DNA from: Candidatus Berkiella aquae
GTDB taxonomy: Bacteria > Pseudomonadota > Gammaproteobacteria > Berkiellales > Berkiellaceae
Reading direction: 5' to 3'
Assembly: GCF_001431295.2 (NCBI RefSeq)
Contig: NZ_LKAJ02000001.1
Coordinates: 186,001-250,000, forward strand
DNA length: 64,000 bases
The notes under the pieces are model-generated. The model did no database searches. It was not told the DNA's origin and worked only from the letters and a program-made list of their open reading frames with translations. Position numbers and translations under genes: made by a program. The stretch's first letter is position 1; every line of letters starts with the position of its first letter. Shown in pieces: positions 17,464 through 27,620 of the stretch.

Positions 17464-17609
17464 ACCACCTCCAATATATACAGGGTTTGTTGCTTTAAAA
17501 GATTCATTATGAAGTATAGCGGGTCACAGGCTTCCAATACGAAGCGTCTATGCTGTGGATAATGATTTCGATTACACTTCAAGAATGAGAGAGATTAAGG
17601 TTAGACACT

Positions 17610-18080
17610 ATGTATAAAAGAATTCTGGTTGCAATCGATGGCAGCAATCCTGCAAAAGCAGCACTCAGTCAAGCAATTGCATTGGCAAGTGTTCATGATG
17701 CCAAATTAGTGATTATTCATGTCATCGATTTTGCGGGGATCTCTGGGGGGTTTAAACATTTACGAAATGACTCATTGAACGATATGGTGTGCAATCAAGC
17801 AGAAAAAGTGCTTGCCCAAGCAAAACAACAAGCACAAAAGAAAAAGATTAATGCACAAACGATCCTCATCGAATTAAATGATTATCAAGAGCAGATTGCA
17901 GAAAAAATTTTAGCGCAAGCCATCACTTCTCGAGCACAACTGCTCGTGATGGGAACGCAAGGTTTACGAGGATTGGTGAGAATTGTCTTAGGCAGTGTAA
18001 CCGATTACGTGATACGTCATAGCAGTATTCCCGTCTTGATAGTGCCCGACAAGAAAAAGGCCAAACGCGCTCGTACTTAG
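17610..18080 (+). CDS. Universal stress protein, UspA family
   Basis: The 156-residue protein has the N-terminal strand and Asp of the USP fold (KRILVAIDGSNPAKAAL) and the ATP-binding motif G-x2-G-x9-G-S as GTQGLRGLVRIVLGS near residue 115, so it is probably an ATP-binding type. A cytoplasmic role in stress survival is known for the family; the specific trigger is not readable here. It ends in a basic tail (KKKAKRART). It diverges from the TerC gene with a 146-bp spacer. Confidence 0.9.
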   Translation: MYKRILVAIDGSNPAKAALSQAIALASVHDAKLVIIHVIDFAGISGGFKHLRNDSLNDMVCNQAEKVLAQAKQQAQKKKINAQTILIELNDYQEQIAEKILAQAITSRAQLLVMGTQGLRGLVRIVLGSVTDYVIRHSSIPVLIVPDKKKAKRART

Positions 18081-18285
18081 AGAGGCGATTTGTTGTCTTT
18101 GAACGAATTTATTCATCCAATAAATGATTATACGAATGATTCGCATTCCAATAGCGAATTTCTTAGTATGAATATTGTCTTTTGGTAACTTGCTGAAGCG
18201 TGATAAAAGGCGTATTTTTTTAGAGGTATAAATAGGTTGCATTTAATTATGCTGATAACTAAACATTTGCTATCGGGAAAACAGC

Positions 18286-19692
18286 ATGACATTTGATCCC
18301 CTCTTACTAAGTCGCATTCAATTTGGTTTTACGGTCAGTTTTCACATTATCTTCCCTGCTTTTACGATTGGACTTTCTGCCTATATCGCATCGTTGTTAG
18401 TGCTGTGGCAGTGGCGTAAAAAGGAACATTACCAAACACTGGCTCGATTTTGGACCAAGATATTTGCGGTCTCTTTTGCGATGGGGGTGGTTTCTGGCAT
18501 CGTGTTGTCTTATCAGTTTGGAACTAACTGGAGCCAATTTTCAGTCGCCATTGGCAATGTGATTGGTCCTTTAATTGGCTATGAAGTTTTAACGGCCTTC
18601 TTTTTAGAAGCAACTTTCTTAGGGGTCATGCTATTTGGTTGGAAGCGTGTGCCACCTTGGCTGCATACCTTGTCCGCTATTTTAGTGGCGGTCGGTACCT
18701 GTATGTCAGGCTTTTGGATCTTATCTGCAAATAGCTGGATGCATACGCCGGCAGGTCACGAAGTCGTCAATGGGGTCGCTAATCCCAAAGATTGGTTTGC
18801 CATTGTCTTCAACCCTAGTTTCCCTTATCGCTTTATGCATATGATGACGGCGGCTTATTTGACAACATCCGTTGTGGTGTTGGCCATTGGTGCTCGCTAT
18901 TTATTGGCACAACGTTTTACCGAAGAAGCCAAAACGATGGTGCGCATGGGGCTTGGCATGGTGATTGTCTTAGCGCCTGTACAAATCTTTCTGGGTGATT
19001 TACATGGATTAAACACAGCAAAATATCAACCCGCAAAAATTGCAGCCATGGAAGCACATTGGGATGGCAGTAAACCTGGTTCATTAGTGTTATTTGCTAT
19101 TCCTGATGCCAAAGCGGAAAAAAATCTGTATGAAATTGCGATCCCCAATTTAAGTAGTTTGATTATTACGCATCATTGGGATGGGTTATTCCCAGGATTA
19201 TTGGATTTCCCCAAAGAAGATAGACCTCCTTTAATCTCAGTTTTCTTTGCCTTTCGTGTGATGGTCGGTATTGGTCTGCTCTTGCTATTGATAGGCGTAG
19301 TCGGTGGTATTTTGTGGTTAACCAAACGCTTGTTCACCCAACGATTTTTCTTAGGGGCAGTGGGTTATAGTTGGCCCTTAGGCTTTATTGCGATTTTATC
19401 GGGTTGGATGGTCACCGAAAGTGGGCGGCAACCTTGGATAGCGCAAGGCATTTTACGCACCGCAGATGCCGTGTCTCCGATTGATGGTACAAGCGTGGCG
19501 ATTTCACTGACGTTGTTTGTGTTGGTGTATTCCGTCGTGTTCACCACCGGAATACTTTACATTCGTAAAATGATTCAAAAAGGTCCACAAGGTGCAGCCA
19601 TTGCCCCTGGTGATGATGGCGTTGCTAATCGTCCACTCTCAGCTGCTCAACATTCAGCGCGAGAATCCTTTGAAGGAGGTGCTGTTATATGA
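18286..19692 (+). CDS. cydA: Cytochrome bd-type ubiquinol oxidase subunit I (CIO type)
   Basis: Subunit I oxidises ubiquinol and carries hemes b558, b595 and d in the inner membrane. Visible hallmarks are FHIIFPAF near residue 21 (heme b595 His), RFMHMMTAAYLT near residue 184 (b558 His) and GWMVTESGRQPW near residue 372. At 468 residues the Q-loop is short, the feature of the cyanide-insensitive oxidase (CioA-like) branch rather than E. coli CydA (522 residues). cydB overlaps it by 4 bp. No cydX or cydDC is nearby. Confidence 0.94.
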   Translation: MTFDPLLLSRIQFGFTVSFHIIFPAFTIGLSAYIASLLVLWQWRKKEHYQTLARFWTKIFAVSFAMGVVSGIVLSYQFGTNWSQFSVAIGNVIGPLIGYEVLTAFFLEATFLGVMLFGWKRVPPWLHTLSAILVAVGTCMSGFWILSANSWMHTPAGHEVVNGVANPKDWFAIVFNPSFPYRFMHMMTAAYLTTSVVVLAIGARYLLAQRFTEEAKTMVRMGLGMVIVLAPVQIFLGDLHGLNTAKYQPAKIAAMEAHWDGSKPGSLVLFAIPDAKAEKNLYEIAIPNLSSLIITHHWDGLFPGLLDFPKEDRPPLISVFFAFRVMVGIGLLLLLIGVVGGILWLTKRLFTQRFFLGAVGYSWPLGFIAILSGWMVTESGRQPWIAQGILRTADAVSPIDGTSVAISLTLFVLVYSVVFTTGILYIRKMIQKGPQGAAIAPGDDGVANRPLSAAQHSARESFEGGAVI

Positions 19693-20705
19693 ACTTAATT
19701 GAATTTGGTTTGCCACTGATTTGGGCGGCTTTGATTGGTACGGCTGTGGCACTTTATATCATTCTCGATGGTTTTGATTTGGGCGTAGGTATTTTGTACC
19801 CCTTTTTCAAAACTGAAGCAGCCCATGATCAAATGATGAATACCGTTGCGCCTTTTTGGGATGGTAATGAAACATGGCTAGTATTAGGGGGCGGTGGTTT
19901 ATGGGTCGCTTTTCCTAAAGCCTATGCCATTATCATGCCTGCTCTATATATCCCAATTATTGTGATGTTATTAGCCTTGGTTTTTCGCGGTGTGGCTTTT
20001 GAATTTCGTTGGGTTGCCAAACCTCATCATTTCAAATGGAATGTGGCTTTTACGTTAGGATCACTTTTTGCTGCTTTCGCACAAGGGGTTGTTTTAGGTG
20101 GGTTATTACAAGGTATTAAAGTCGTTGATAACCATTTTGCGGGAGGCCCCTTAGATTGGCTCACCCCATTTAGCATGATGTGCGGCCTGGGTATGTGCTG
20201 TGGTTATGCATTGCTCGGTGCGACTTGGTTGATCATGAAAACCGAAGGGGAAGTGGCCAATCAATCTCGTGTTATTGCTCGTCCTTTCTTATTAGCACTA
20301 TCGGGTATCATTTTGATCATCAGTCTTTGGACACCCATGATTATTCCGCGAATTGCAGAAGTGTGGTTTACGTTGCCCAATTTCTATTATCTTTCACCTG
20401 TGCCAATATTAACGATTTTATTGTTTATTTTGTGTTGGTTAGGGATTAGTGACAACCGTCATACCATGCAAGCCTTTTTTAGTGCGGTCGTGCTCTTTTT
20501 ATTAGCGTATATTGGCTTAGTGATCTCGAATGTTCCTTATCTGGTTCCTCCCTCATTAACCGTTTGGCAAGCAGCGGCAGCACCAGAATCGCAATTATTT
20601 TTATTGCTAGGTACGTTAGTCTTATTGCCGATGATTTTAGGATATACCGTTTTTGTTTATTGGACGTTTCGAGGGAAGTTACGAGAGGGTGAAGGCTATC
20701 ATTAG
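19689..20705 (+). CDS. cydB: Cytochrome bd-type ubiquinol oxidase subunit II
   Basis: The 338-residue integral membrane subunit II has the conserved start LIWAALIGTAVALYIILDGF with DLGVGILYPF, the PFWDGNETWLVLGGGGLW motif near residue 56, and a C-terminal YTVFVYWTFRGK. It forms the heterodimer with the subunit I gene that it overlaps by 4 bp (ATGA), with a GAAGGAGG ribosome-binding site inside cydA. A strong bidirectional terminator follows. Confidence 0.94.
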   Translation: MNLIEFGLPLIWAALIGTAVALYIILDGFDLGVGILYPFFKTEAAHDQMMNTVAPFWDGNETWLVLGGGGLWVAFPKAYAIIMPALYIPIIVMLLALVFRGVAFEFRWVAKPHHFKWNVAFTLGSLFAAFAQGVVLGGLLQGIKVVDNHFAGGPLDWLTPFSMMCGLGMCCGYALLGATWLIMKTEGEVANQSRVIARPFLLALSGIILIISLWTPMIIPRIAEVWFTLPNFYYLSPVPILTILLFILCWLGISDNRHTMQAFFSAVVLFLLAYIGLVISNVPYLVPPSLTVWQAAAAPESQLFLLLGTLVLLPMILGYTVFVYWTFRGKLREGEGYH

Positions 20706-20710
20706 AATGA

Positions 20711-20742
20711 AAAAAAACGCCCCTATATAGGGGCGTTTTTTT
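20711..20742. terminator. Bidirectional intrinsic terminator between cydB and the ankyrin gene
   Basis: A GC-rich stem ACGCCCC/GGGGCGT around a TATATA loop is flanked by an A-run on the left and a T-run on the right, so it terminates both convergent transcripts. Confidence 0.9.
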
Positions 20743-20746
20743 AGAC

Positions 20747-23101
20747 TTATCGTTTCTTAGTACTTTTGTTCTTTGGTTTAGCGGAGTCATCATTTGCACT
20801 TGAACTATCATTCTCTTTATCGGTGCTGGATTTTTTGCCGCGCTGATTTCGGGGAATGAAGGTCAGTGTTTTTCCATGATTATCTTTGTCCACCGCTTTG
20901 CCTTTCCTTGTAGGGCTGTCTTTACCAGCTGGCTTTTTAGCAGGTGCTTTTTGTAATTGTTCAATTTTGTGATTGATTTCTTGATAGCAATCCTGCACTA
21001 AATTAGTGGCCCAATGTCGCAGACAAGCTTCATAAGAAGCATGGTAGTCCGTTCCAATGCGAACGCGTTCTTGTGCCGTGATTCGTTGCTCACTAAAGAA
21101 GGTTTTACACTCTTGCACCATCGCTTCAATCGCGTCAGCAGAAGGTTTGAGTGCTTCAATCAGCGGACGATTCTCTTCTTCAACACCGTCAAGATTGCCA
21201 ATATTGACGATCATATAATCTTCCATGGCGTCTTTGGTTTTTGTAAGCGTCGCTTTGTCCATTCTTTCTAATTTAGTAAATAAAGCGTCACGATTATTTT
21301 CATCCGCCACTAAAATCGATTTGAATTTTGCTCTCAAGGTATCCACATTTAAAGGACGGGATGCAGGATCGTTTGAAACCAAGGTTAAAAACTGAGTTAC
21401 CCATTGGGAAACACCCATACCGCAAGTCGGTTTATCGCCTTCACCATCATCCACTTCCTGACCTGCGCGAGCATTGGCAATATGATTATCATAGTTATGA
21501 CCACGGGCTGCACCGGCTAAAATGAGCTCAGCAAAAACCGTTTTCAAACTATCGATAGCTTCTGCTTGTGGGACCCTTCGGCTAGGATTGGCATCAGCGG
21601 CAACAACAGCAGCAGTTTGTGCATTCGATGCGGCCAACCACAGATAAGCTATTTTAATTTTATGATCGTTTGAAATGCTGGCTGAACGACCACCACCCAT
21701 GTGATGTTGAACATGGATTGCATTCTGGCTAATCCAAGGATTAGGATGTTTAAATAAATAGCGATAAGCCGTATGAATTTTATGCGTGAAATATTGGGCT
21801 TTCACATTGGCAGGCAGTGACGCGTTATATTCATCAATCGGAATGGCTCTACCATTATGTCGGATCGGATTCGCGTTATATTTTTCAATTAAGAAACCGC
21901 GGATTTCTGCCATAATCGCATCAAGTCCTCGAGATTGAAACTCAGCTTGATAACGTTGTTGCAGAACACCTAATTCACGCTGTTGGTTTGCATCTAAGCC
22001 AGCCATCGCATTTTCACGGTTGTTGGCAAAATTGCGAAGCGCATTATCGTCTTCATTTCGATTGGGTACGTTATGACGGTTCAAACGGTCAAGATTATTC
22101 AATACCCCAAAAAGATCAAATACCCCAAGATTTTGTGGCGCATAAGGATTAAACCGTAAAGGATCGGCAGGAACGTGCAAACGTTCAGTGGTACGTGGCG
22201 TAAAATGTAAGGGAATGTTTTCAGGCACTTGATAATTAGCAACCGCCTCGATTTCTAATAAGCGTGCTACCACATCAAAATGTCCATTTTCTTGGGCAAG
22301 GCGCACGGCTTCATTATGATTGAAAGTAATGCGATTGACGACATTAGGACAGTCAAGTAAAGCATTCACAATATCTAAAGCCCCTAAGCTGCAGGCTTCG
22401 CGTAATGCTTCATTGTTAGAGATTTCTGCGTTGTTTCTGACACGTTCATTACGCAGTAAAGCGGTTACCATCTCTGGACGTCGTTCGCGTACCGCAACTA
22501 ACAAAAGTCGGTTATTGGTATGTGAGAGGCGCTGTTCGACTTCGGGTAACACGATTAATCGATTGAATACCTCAATTGCATTGCGGCGAATGGTTTCTGC
22601 GACCAGCGTCATCAATGAGTTGGTATGACGTACGTTCACATTAGCCACTAATTGTAATGCACGTTCATTATTACCACTTGTGAGTGCATTAATAATAACG
22701 CCGGGATCCGTACGTAAGTCAGAAGTATTATCTCGATCTGTAACATCTGGCGTTTCGCCAATAGTATCATCGCCATCAGCGCGGCGTCCTAGCGCACGAT
22801 TAACACGACCTCTAACAGAAGAAAAGATTCGGTTGGTAATGAATTTGGTAATACCCCAAGTGATTTCTAAAGCAATCGGCATAGCTGCTGAAATGGATAA
22901 CAGTGCAACGGTGCTTAAAGGGTAAGCAGCTAAAATTCCTAAGGTGAATAAAGAGACAAGTAAATAGAACAGAATTTTTCGACGCGTCATGCTATAAAGC
23001 CAGTTAACTAATATGTTTTTGGTGCCAATGAAAAAATCGGCAACACCATCTCTGAGTCGACCTAATCGACTTCGATTGTCTCTCTGCGGTCCGGAATTCA
23101 T
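20747..23101 (-). CDS. Ankyrin-repeat protein with N-terminal membrane segments
   Basis: The 784-residue protein has two hydrophobic segments near residues 43-83 (ILFYLLVSLFTLGILAAYPL and an Ala/Ile-rich stretch). These are followed by about five degenerate ankyrin repeats at residues 130-285, recognisable from NEALREACSLGALDIVNALL and NEAVRLAQENGHFDVVARLL. The middle and C-terminal ~450 residues are an unrecognised helical region, and the end is a Lys/Ser-rich disordered tail (KPKNKSTKKR). Ankyrin proteins of this build are frequent among Dot/Icm-type effectors of Legionella and Coxiella, so it is a candidate secreted effector, but no secretion signal can be proved by eye. A strong terminator lies beyond its stop. 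Confidence 0.8.
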   Translation of the reverse strand: MNSGPQRDNRSRLGRLRDGVADFFIGTKNILVNWLYSMTRRKILFYLLVSLFTLGILAAYPLSTVALLSISAAMPIALEITWGITKFITNRIFSSVRGRVNRALGRRADGDDTIGETPDVTDRDNTSDLRTDPGVIINALTSGNNERALQLVANVNVRHTNSLMTLVAETIRRNAIEVFNRLIVLPEVEQRLSHTNNRLLLVAVRERRPEMVTALLRNERVRNNAEISNNEALREACSLGALDIVNALLDCPNVVNRITFNHNEAVRLAQENGHFDVVARLLEIEAVANYQVPENIPLHFTPRTTERLHVPADPLRFNPYAPQNLGVFDLFGVLNNLDRLNRHNVPNRNEDDNALRNFANNRENAMAGLDANQQRELGVLQQRYQAEFQSRGLDAIMAEIRGFLIEKYNANPIRHNGRAIPIDEYNASLPANVKAQYFTHKIHTAYRYLFKHPNPWISQNAIHVQHHMGGGRSASISNDHKIKIAYLWLAASNAQTAAVVAADANPSRRVPQAEAIDSLKTVFAELILAGAARGHNYDNHIANARAGQEVDDGEGDKPTCGMGVSQWVTQFLTLVSNDPASRPLNVDTLRAKFKSILVADENNRDALFTKLERMDKATLTKTKDAMEDYMIVNIGNLDGVEEENRPLIEALKPSADAIEAMVQECKTFFSEQRITAQERVRIGTDYHASYEACLRHWATNLVQDCYQEINHKIEQLQKAPAKKPAGKDSPTRKGKAVDKDNHGKTLTFIPRNQRGKKSSTDKENDSSSANDDSAKPKNKSTKKR

Positions 23102-23400
23102 GCTGAAAACCCCTATAAGTCAGTTAAATTATTAATTTTATTGAAAAAATTTGAGATGGGAGCCTAACAAGTAAAGGTATTGATGGAAAGTTATTTAAAT
23201 AAAAATCCGACAAGTGGATCCGACAAAAGGTCTGTTATTTACAACAAAAATAGGTTAAGCAATAAAAATGCGTTTCCCAAATCCTAACAACACTTCAATT
23301 TTGTATCCGTTCAAGTAAATTTATTTTATTCTTGTAAACCGCGATGCTGCATTAATCTTGCGCTAGCAGAAAGGTTGATAACAAATAAGAGGGATTGGTA

Positions 23401-25479
23401 ATGGAACTTAATGTTTTTATTCTGGGATGTGCTTGCATGGCCCTGCTCTATGGCATTTATGCTGTACGGCAAGTTTGCCTTGCACCAACCGGCAATGCAC
23501 GGATGGCTGAAATTGCATCTGCTATTCAAGAAGGGGCGAGTGCTTATCTCAATCGTCAGTACAGCACGATTGCGATAGTGGGATTATTTGTTACCGCATT
23601 GTTAACCTATTTATTAGGTCAATATGTTGGAATTGGTTTTGTGATTGGAGCAGCACTTTCAAGTTTGGCAGGTTACATCGGTATGAATGTTTCTGTTCGA
23701 GCAAATGTGCGTACGGCTGAAGCTGCTCGCACCAGTTTAGCTAAAGCGCTAAATGTTGCCTTCAAAGGCGGTGCCATTACAGGCATGCTCGTCGTTGGTT
23801 TAGGATTGTTGGGCGTTACAGGTTATTTCCTTTTTCTGCAAAAACAAGGCTTAGCACAACGCGCCATGATGGAAGCATTAATCGCGTTAAGCTTTGGTGC
23901 TTCTTTAATATCGATTTTCGCGCGATTAGGCGGCGGCATTTTCACCAAAGGTGCGGATGTTGGTGCTGATTTGGTAGGTAAAATTGAAGCGGGTATTCCA
24001 GAAGATGATCCACGCAACCCAGCAGTGATTGCTGATAACGTTGGCGATAATGTGGGTGATTGTGCGGGAATGGCAGCCGATTTGTTTGAAACCTATGTTG
24101 TTACCATTGTTGCTACCATGGTGTTAGGCGCTATTTTTGCCACAGGGATCCAAGCTGAAAAATTAATGATGTATCCATTATTAATTGGTGGTGTGTGCAT
24201 TTTAGGATCCATTATTGGTACCTTTGCCGTCAAATTAGGCTCAAGCAACAATATCATGGGGGCACTTTATAAAGGTCTTATTGTTTGCACATTAGTATCT
24301 GCTGGCTTAATTATTGGCGCAACACATTACCTATTTGGTTTGAACCAAGAAATTGCATTGAATACAGGTTCAACCAACGGTATGAAATTGCTGATTTGTG
24401 CGTTAACGGGTCTTGGTGTGACCGGGTTAATTGTTTGGATCACCGAGTATTATACTTCCACCCGTTATCGTCCTGTTCGTAGTGTTGCGGCTGCCTCTGA
24501 AACAGGCCATGCGACCAACATTATTCAGGGTTTGGCGATTTCGATGGAAGCTTGCGCATTACCCGTGTTGGTCATCTGCGTCGGTATTTTAGTTTCTTAT
24601 ATCAATGCCGGATTATTGGGCGTTGCCATCGCTGCAACCGCTATGCTGGCATTAGCCGGTATGATTGTTGCCTTAGATGCTTATGGGCCGATTACTGATA
24701 ATGCGGGTGGTATTGCAGAAATGTCAGAATTACCTGCTGATGTGAGAGTGGTCACTGATGCATTAGATGCCGTAGGCAATACAACCAAAGCCGTTACTAA
24801 AGGTTATGCCATTGGTTCAGCAGGTCTTGCTGCGTTAGTGTTATTTGCCGCTTATACCGAAGATTTGAAATATTATTTTCCGGATCTTAACATTCAATTT
24901 ACGTTGAATGATCCTTTCGTGGTTGTTGGCTTATTTGTCGGTGGTTTGCTGCCTTACCTTTTTGGTGCAATGGGCATGATGGCTGTTGGACGGGCTGGTG
25001 GCCAAGTGGTGGTTGAAGTAAGGCGTCAGTTTCGTGACATTAAAGGCATTATGGAAGGCAAAGCGAAACCAGAATATGGTCGTGCGGTTGATATGCTAAC
25101 CAAAACAGCAATCAAAGAAATGATTTTACCTTCTTTATTGCCGGTATTAGCGCCAGCGATTATGTGGTTTACCATTCGGATGGTAGCAGGACAAGCTGCA
25201 GCCTTCACTGCATTAGGTGCCATGTTATTAGGTACGATTGTGACTGGTTTATTTGTCGCGATTGCAATGACTTCCGGTGGTGGTGCTTGGGATAATGCTA
25301 AAAAATATATTGAAGATGGTCATCATGGTGGCAAAGGCTCCGATGCGCATAAAGCTTCTATCACGGGTGATACCGTTGGCGATCCCTACAAAGATACTGC
25401 AGGCCCTGCCGTGAATCCGATGATTAAAATCATTAACATCGTCGCATTATTAATGTTAGCAATATTAGCGAATCATTAA
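23401..25479 (+). CDS. hppA: Membrane-bound proton-translocating pyrophosphatase, K+-independent type
   Basis: The protein hydrolyses cytoplasmic pyrophosphate and pumps H+ across the membrane. The catalytic loops are clear: [18 protein letters not shown] near residue 180, [12 protein letters not shown] near residue 214, and the C-terminal [18 protein letters not shown]. At the K+-dependence site it reads [17 protein letters not shown], with Lys where K+-dependent enzymes have Ala and Thr three residues later, the signature of K+-independent H+-PPases. About 693 residues with 16 predicted helices is usual. The ATG at 23401 follows AAGAGGGA. A hairpin terminator follows the stop. Confidence 0.95.
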   Translation: MELNVFILGCACMALLYGIYAVRQVCLAPTGNARMAEIASAIQEGASAYLNRQYSTIAIVGLFVTALLTYLLGQYVGIGFVIGAALSSLAGYIGMNVSVRANVRTAEAARTSLAKALNVAFKGGAITGMLVVGLGLLGVTGYFLFLQKQGLAQRAMMEALIALSFGASLISIFARLGGGIFTKGADVGADLVGKIEAGIPEDDPRNPAVIADNVGDNVGDCAGMAADLFETYVVTIVATMVLGAIFATGIQAEKLMMYPLLIGGVCILGSIIGTFAVKLGSSNNIMGALYKGLIVCTLVSAGLIIGATHYLFGLNQEIALNTGSTNGMKLLICALTGLGVTGLIVWITEYYTSTRYRPVRSVAAASETGHATNIIQGLAISMEACALPVLVICVGILVSYINAGLLGVAIAATAMLALAGMIVALDAYGPITDNAGGIAEMSELPADVRVVTDALDAVGNTTKAVTKGYAIGSAGLAALVLFAAYTEDLKYYFPDLNIQFTLNDPFVVVGLFVGGLLPYLFGAMGMMAVGRAGGQVVVEVRRQFRDIKGIMEGKAKPEYGRAVDMLTKTAIKEMILPSLLPVLAPAIMWFTIRMVAGQAAAFTALGAMLLGTIVTGLFVAIAMTSGGGAWDNAKKYIEDGHHGGKGSDAHKASITGDTVGDPYKDTAGPAVNPMIKIINIVALLMLAILANH

Positions 25480-25490
25480 TCCGCTCTTTG

Positions 25491-25520
25491 TTCCCCTCAT
25501 CTTTCGTAGGATGAGGGGAA
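25491..25520 (+). terminator. Terminator hairpin after hppA
   Basis: TTCCCCTCATC pairs with GATGAGGGGAA around an 8-base loop, followed by CTTTAAAATAAAAA. The stem is perfect; the downstream T-run is weak. Confidence 0.7.
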
Positions 25521-25727
25521 CTTTAAAATAAAAATCCTAAAAGACTTGTTTTTAGTAAAGTGCTGATTTAATATCCTGCGAATTGCAGCAAGTCGCGATT
25601 GTTTGCAAGAGACAGCAGTGAAAGCGGTAGCATGAGTGCTTTTTTGAAGCAGCAAAGTGAAGTAGGGATGTCTCACTTTGAGAAGCAGTAAAGGAGCACT
25701 CAATACTACGCCAGCAAGGAGAATGCA

Positions 25728-25952
25728 ATGGTTGTGCTTGAAGAATCTGAGTGGGGCAATATCGCGGGGGGGAATGTATTATTTATTCAATCCCTAGCTA
25801 CTTTTTCATTGGTTTATACGAGTTTAGCAAAAGTCTTTATTCAAAAAGAGGTTACTTTATTTGAGGCAACGGCTATTTACCAACAGCTTGGCCATCGACT
25901 CGGCGAATTTTTTTACACCACTTTTCATCCTATTGCCTTTGAAGAAACTTGA
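25728..25952 (+). CDS. Small peptide with a double-glycine (IAGG) leader-like start
   Basis: The 74-residue product begins MVVLEESEWGNIAGGN, which resembles a double-glycine leader (acidic helix ending in IAGG) used by bacteriocin-type peptides. AAGGAGAATGCA precedes the ATG. The remaining ~59 residues are hydrophobic and aromatic (FIQSLATFSLVYTSLA) rather than Gly-rich, so the core is less typical of a microcin than the 13143 peptide. The 250 bp upstream, after hppA's terminator, show no other gene. Without an exporter nearby this remains a tentative call; a plain small unknown protein is the alternative. Confidence 0.45.
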   Translation: MVVLEESEWGNIAGGNVLFIQSLATFSLVYTSLAKVFIQKEVTLFEATAIYQQLGHRLGEFFYTTFHPIAFEET

Positions 25953-25976
25953 ATCCAAGTTATTTAAACAGATACA

Positions 25977-26987
25977 ATGCGCTTCTTTATCAGAACACCA
26001 AGGTATCTCTTCATGCTAACAGGTCCACGCAAAACAATACTCAGCCTTCATGATTTTGCTAGAGCAGGAGATTGGCATAGTGTTTTTACCCAATTAGAAA
26101 TGAATCGCGCTCTGGTAACGCAAAAGGATTATCATTTTTCGACTTTAGGATGGAGTTTGAGCGATCATGCTATCTATCAAAGCAAAGTAACAGAATTGTT
26201 TTTGTTGCAAAATAAATTTGGATTATGGGTGCTTCCTCACTTTCGAATGCTTGAAGCACTTATTAGCACGCAAAGATGGTCATCGTTGTTCGAATTATTA
26301 GAAGAAAAGAAAAATTTAGATATTAATACAAAATTTTGCGCTTCCGGTCTTTATTTTACTTTATTAGACATGGTCATTCATCACGGACATCATACTTTTG
26401 CTTATGCGCTGCGAGAGCGAGGTGCAAAAACCATATTAGAATTAGGCATTGTATCAGAATTGCTTTTTCAGGCAGCGGAAAAAGGGCAGTGGAATAACGT
26501 TTACGCAATTCTTAATGAAGATAAATCTCGGGTTGATTTTGTTGATAAAAGTGTCAATAAAGGATGGGTATTGTTGCAATACGCTTATCAGCAACGTCAT
26601 GGTGAAGCTATCAGCAAATTGGTTGATCATTATAGTGCTAGTTTCGATGAGCTTTATACCAGCGATAAAATACTCCATGATTGTATTATAGATTTTTATG
26701 AAGCGTCTAAACACCGAGGGCAACCAGTGCCGTTGCTAGACCATGAATGTGATATTATAAAAAGCTTAAGTGAAATGATGATTCATGAAGATGAAAAACC
26801 GAATGCTTTGCTATCGTTATCAAATGTTACCCCCTTACTCAGGCCCATTGGCTATGAGCGTGCTTTAAAAAGTGCACCTTCTATCAAGGCGCAAATACCA
26901 GATGCTCAGTATGAAACGGGTCTTCATTTGTTGCATAAAGACTTTCCTGGAGGGACTACTTCAATAATCCGCTCTAGATCAAGTTAA
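25977..26987 (+). CDS. Ankyrin-like repeat protein
   Basis: This protein of up to 336 residues has several helix-turn-helix units resembling degenerate ankyrin repeats, for example SLHDFARAGDWHSVFTQLE near residue 22 and LLFQAAEKGQWNNVYAIL near residue 160, separated by ~33-residue spacings in places. No membrane segment or catalytic motif is seen. The start is uncertain: ATG 25977 has little ribosome-binding sequence, while ATG 26013 has AAGGT about 11 bases upstream. Ankyrin-type repeats bind other proteins, and with the 20747 gene this is the second such protein in the window. A host-directed role is inference only. Confidence 0.6.
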   Translation: MRFFIRTPRYLFMLTGPRKTILSLHDFARAGDWHSVFTQLEMNRALVTQKDYHFSTLGWSLSDHAIYQSKVTELFLLQNKFGLWVLPHFRMLEALISTQRWSSLFELLEEKKNLDINTKFCASGLYFTLLDMVIHHGHHTFAYALRERGAKTILELGIVSELLFQAAEKGQWNNVYAILNEDKSRVDFVDKSVNKGWVLLQYAYQQRHGEAISKLVDHYSASFDELYTSDKILHDCIIDFYEASKHRGQPVPLLDHECDIIKSLSEMMIHEDEKPNALLSLSNVTPLLRPIGYERALKSAPSIKAQIPDAQYETGLHLLHKDFPGGTTSIIRSRSS

Positions 26988-27041
26988 GATTTAGCTAAGA
27001 GGTTATTATCTAGCCTGTGAGATAAGTTAGAACAAGTAGCA

Positions 27042-27413
27042 TTATTGTTTTTTTATTTCATCAATATTGCGTTGAATACTGGCAAGTTGCGCATGTCGAA
27101 ATCGCTTAATACGATTGTATTCTTCCATCTCTTTGATAATCTCATCGCGCATTTTTTGCTCGCTTTGTTTTAAGGCATCTAGTTTTCGAGCGAGCATATT
27201 TTTTCTTGTTTTGCTGCGCTCAATTTCGGCATAAGATTCTAATTCCTTTTGTTCTAAAGCACTTAATAAAGACGCTTTCAAGACAAGAAAGGTTTCTAAG
27301 ATTTGCGGATTGCTTTCTTGCTGTGTGATCTGATTTTTTAATTCTTCAAATTCTTTTAGCATTTGCTTTAAAGGCTTATCCAGTACGGTATCTTGTTGAA
27401 CAACCATATCCAT
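27042..27413 (-). CDS. Small coiled-coil protein
   Basis: The 123-residue, charged protein is almost entirely helical. It has heptad-like Leu/Ile spacing and Glu/Lys/Gln-rich stretches (LKEFEELKNQITQQ; LDALKQSEQKMRDEIIKEME), so it is probably a dimeric coiled coil. The start is ATG 27413 or the second ATG at 27407, which has GGAG placed six bases upstream. No known family is recognised. It diverges from the toxin-antitoxin operon across ~270 bp. Confidence 0.6.
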   Translation of the reverse strand: MDMVVQQDTVLDKPLKQMLKEFEELKNQITQQESNPQILETFLVLKASLLSALEQKELESYAEIERSKTRKNMLARKLDALKQSEQKMRDEIIKEMEEYNRIKRFRHAQLASIQRNIDEIKKQ

Positions 27414-27506
27414 CTCCGCTTCTTCTTTAAATAAAGTATATCAAAAATTAACAAAAGACATTTGCCTGTTTGCTGAAAGGTCACTGCAGCATTTTTTTAC
27501 AGAAGT

Positions 27507-27520
27507 ACTGAACGTTCAGT
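27507..27520. promoter_or_regulatory. Perfect 14-bp palindrome, operator-like
   Basis: ACTGAACGTTCAGT is a perfect 14-bp palindrome in the gap between the divergent coiled-coil gene and the toxin-antitoxin genes. Its form resembles a TetR-family operator. No TetR-type gene lies in the window, so the regulator is unknown. Confidence 0.4.
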
Positions 27521-27620
27521 TTATTTAATAAGGATAGGTAATATTATCAATCATAGTGTTTTTATGCAGTCTGTTAAAGAAAAAGAGTGTAAGTGCAAAT
27601 TATCATATTCATTGTGGAAA

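Noticed and set aside
17464-17609. Possible yybP-ykoY manganese riboswitch before the TerC gene
   Set aside because: The conserved core blocks of that riboswitch are not present in the 146-bp leader.
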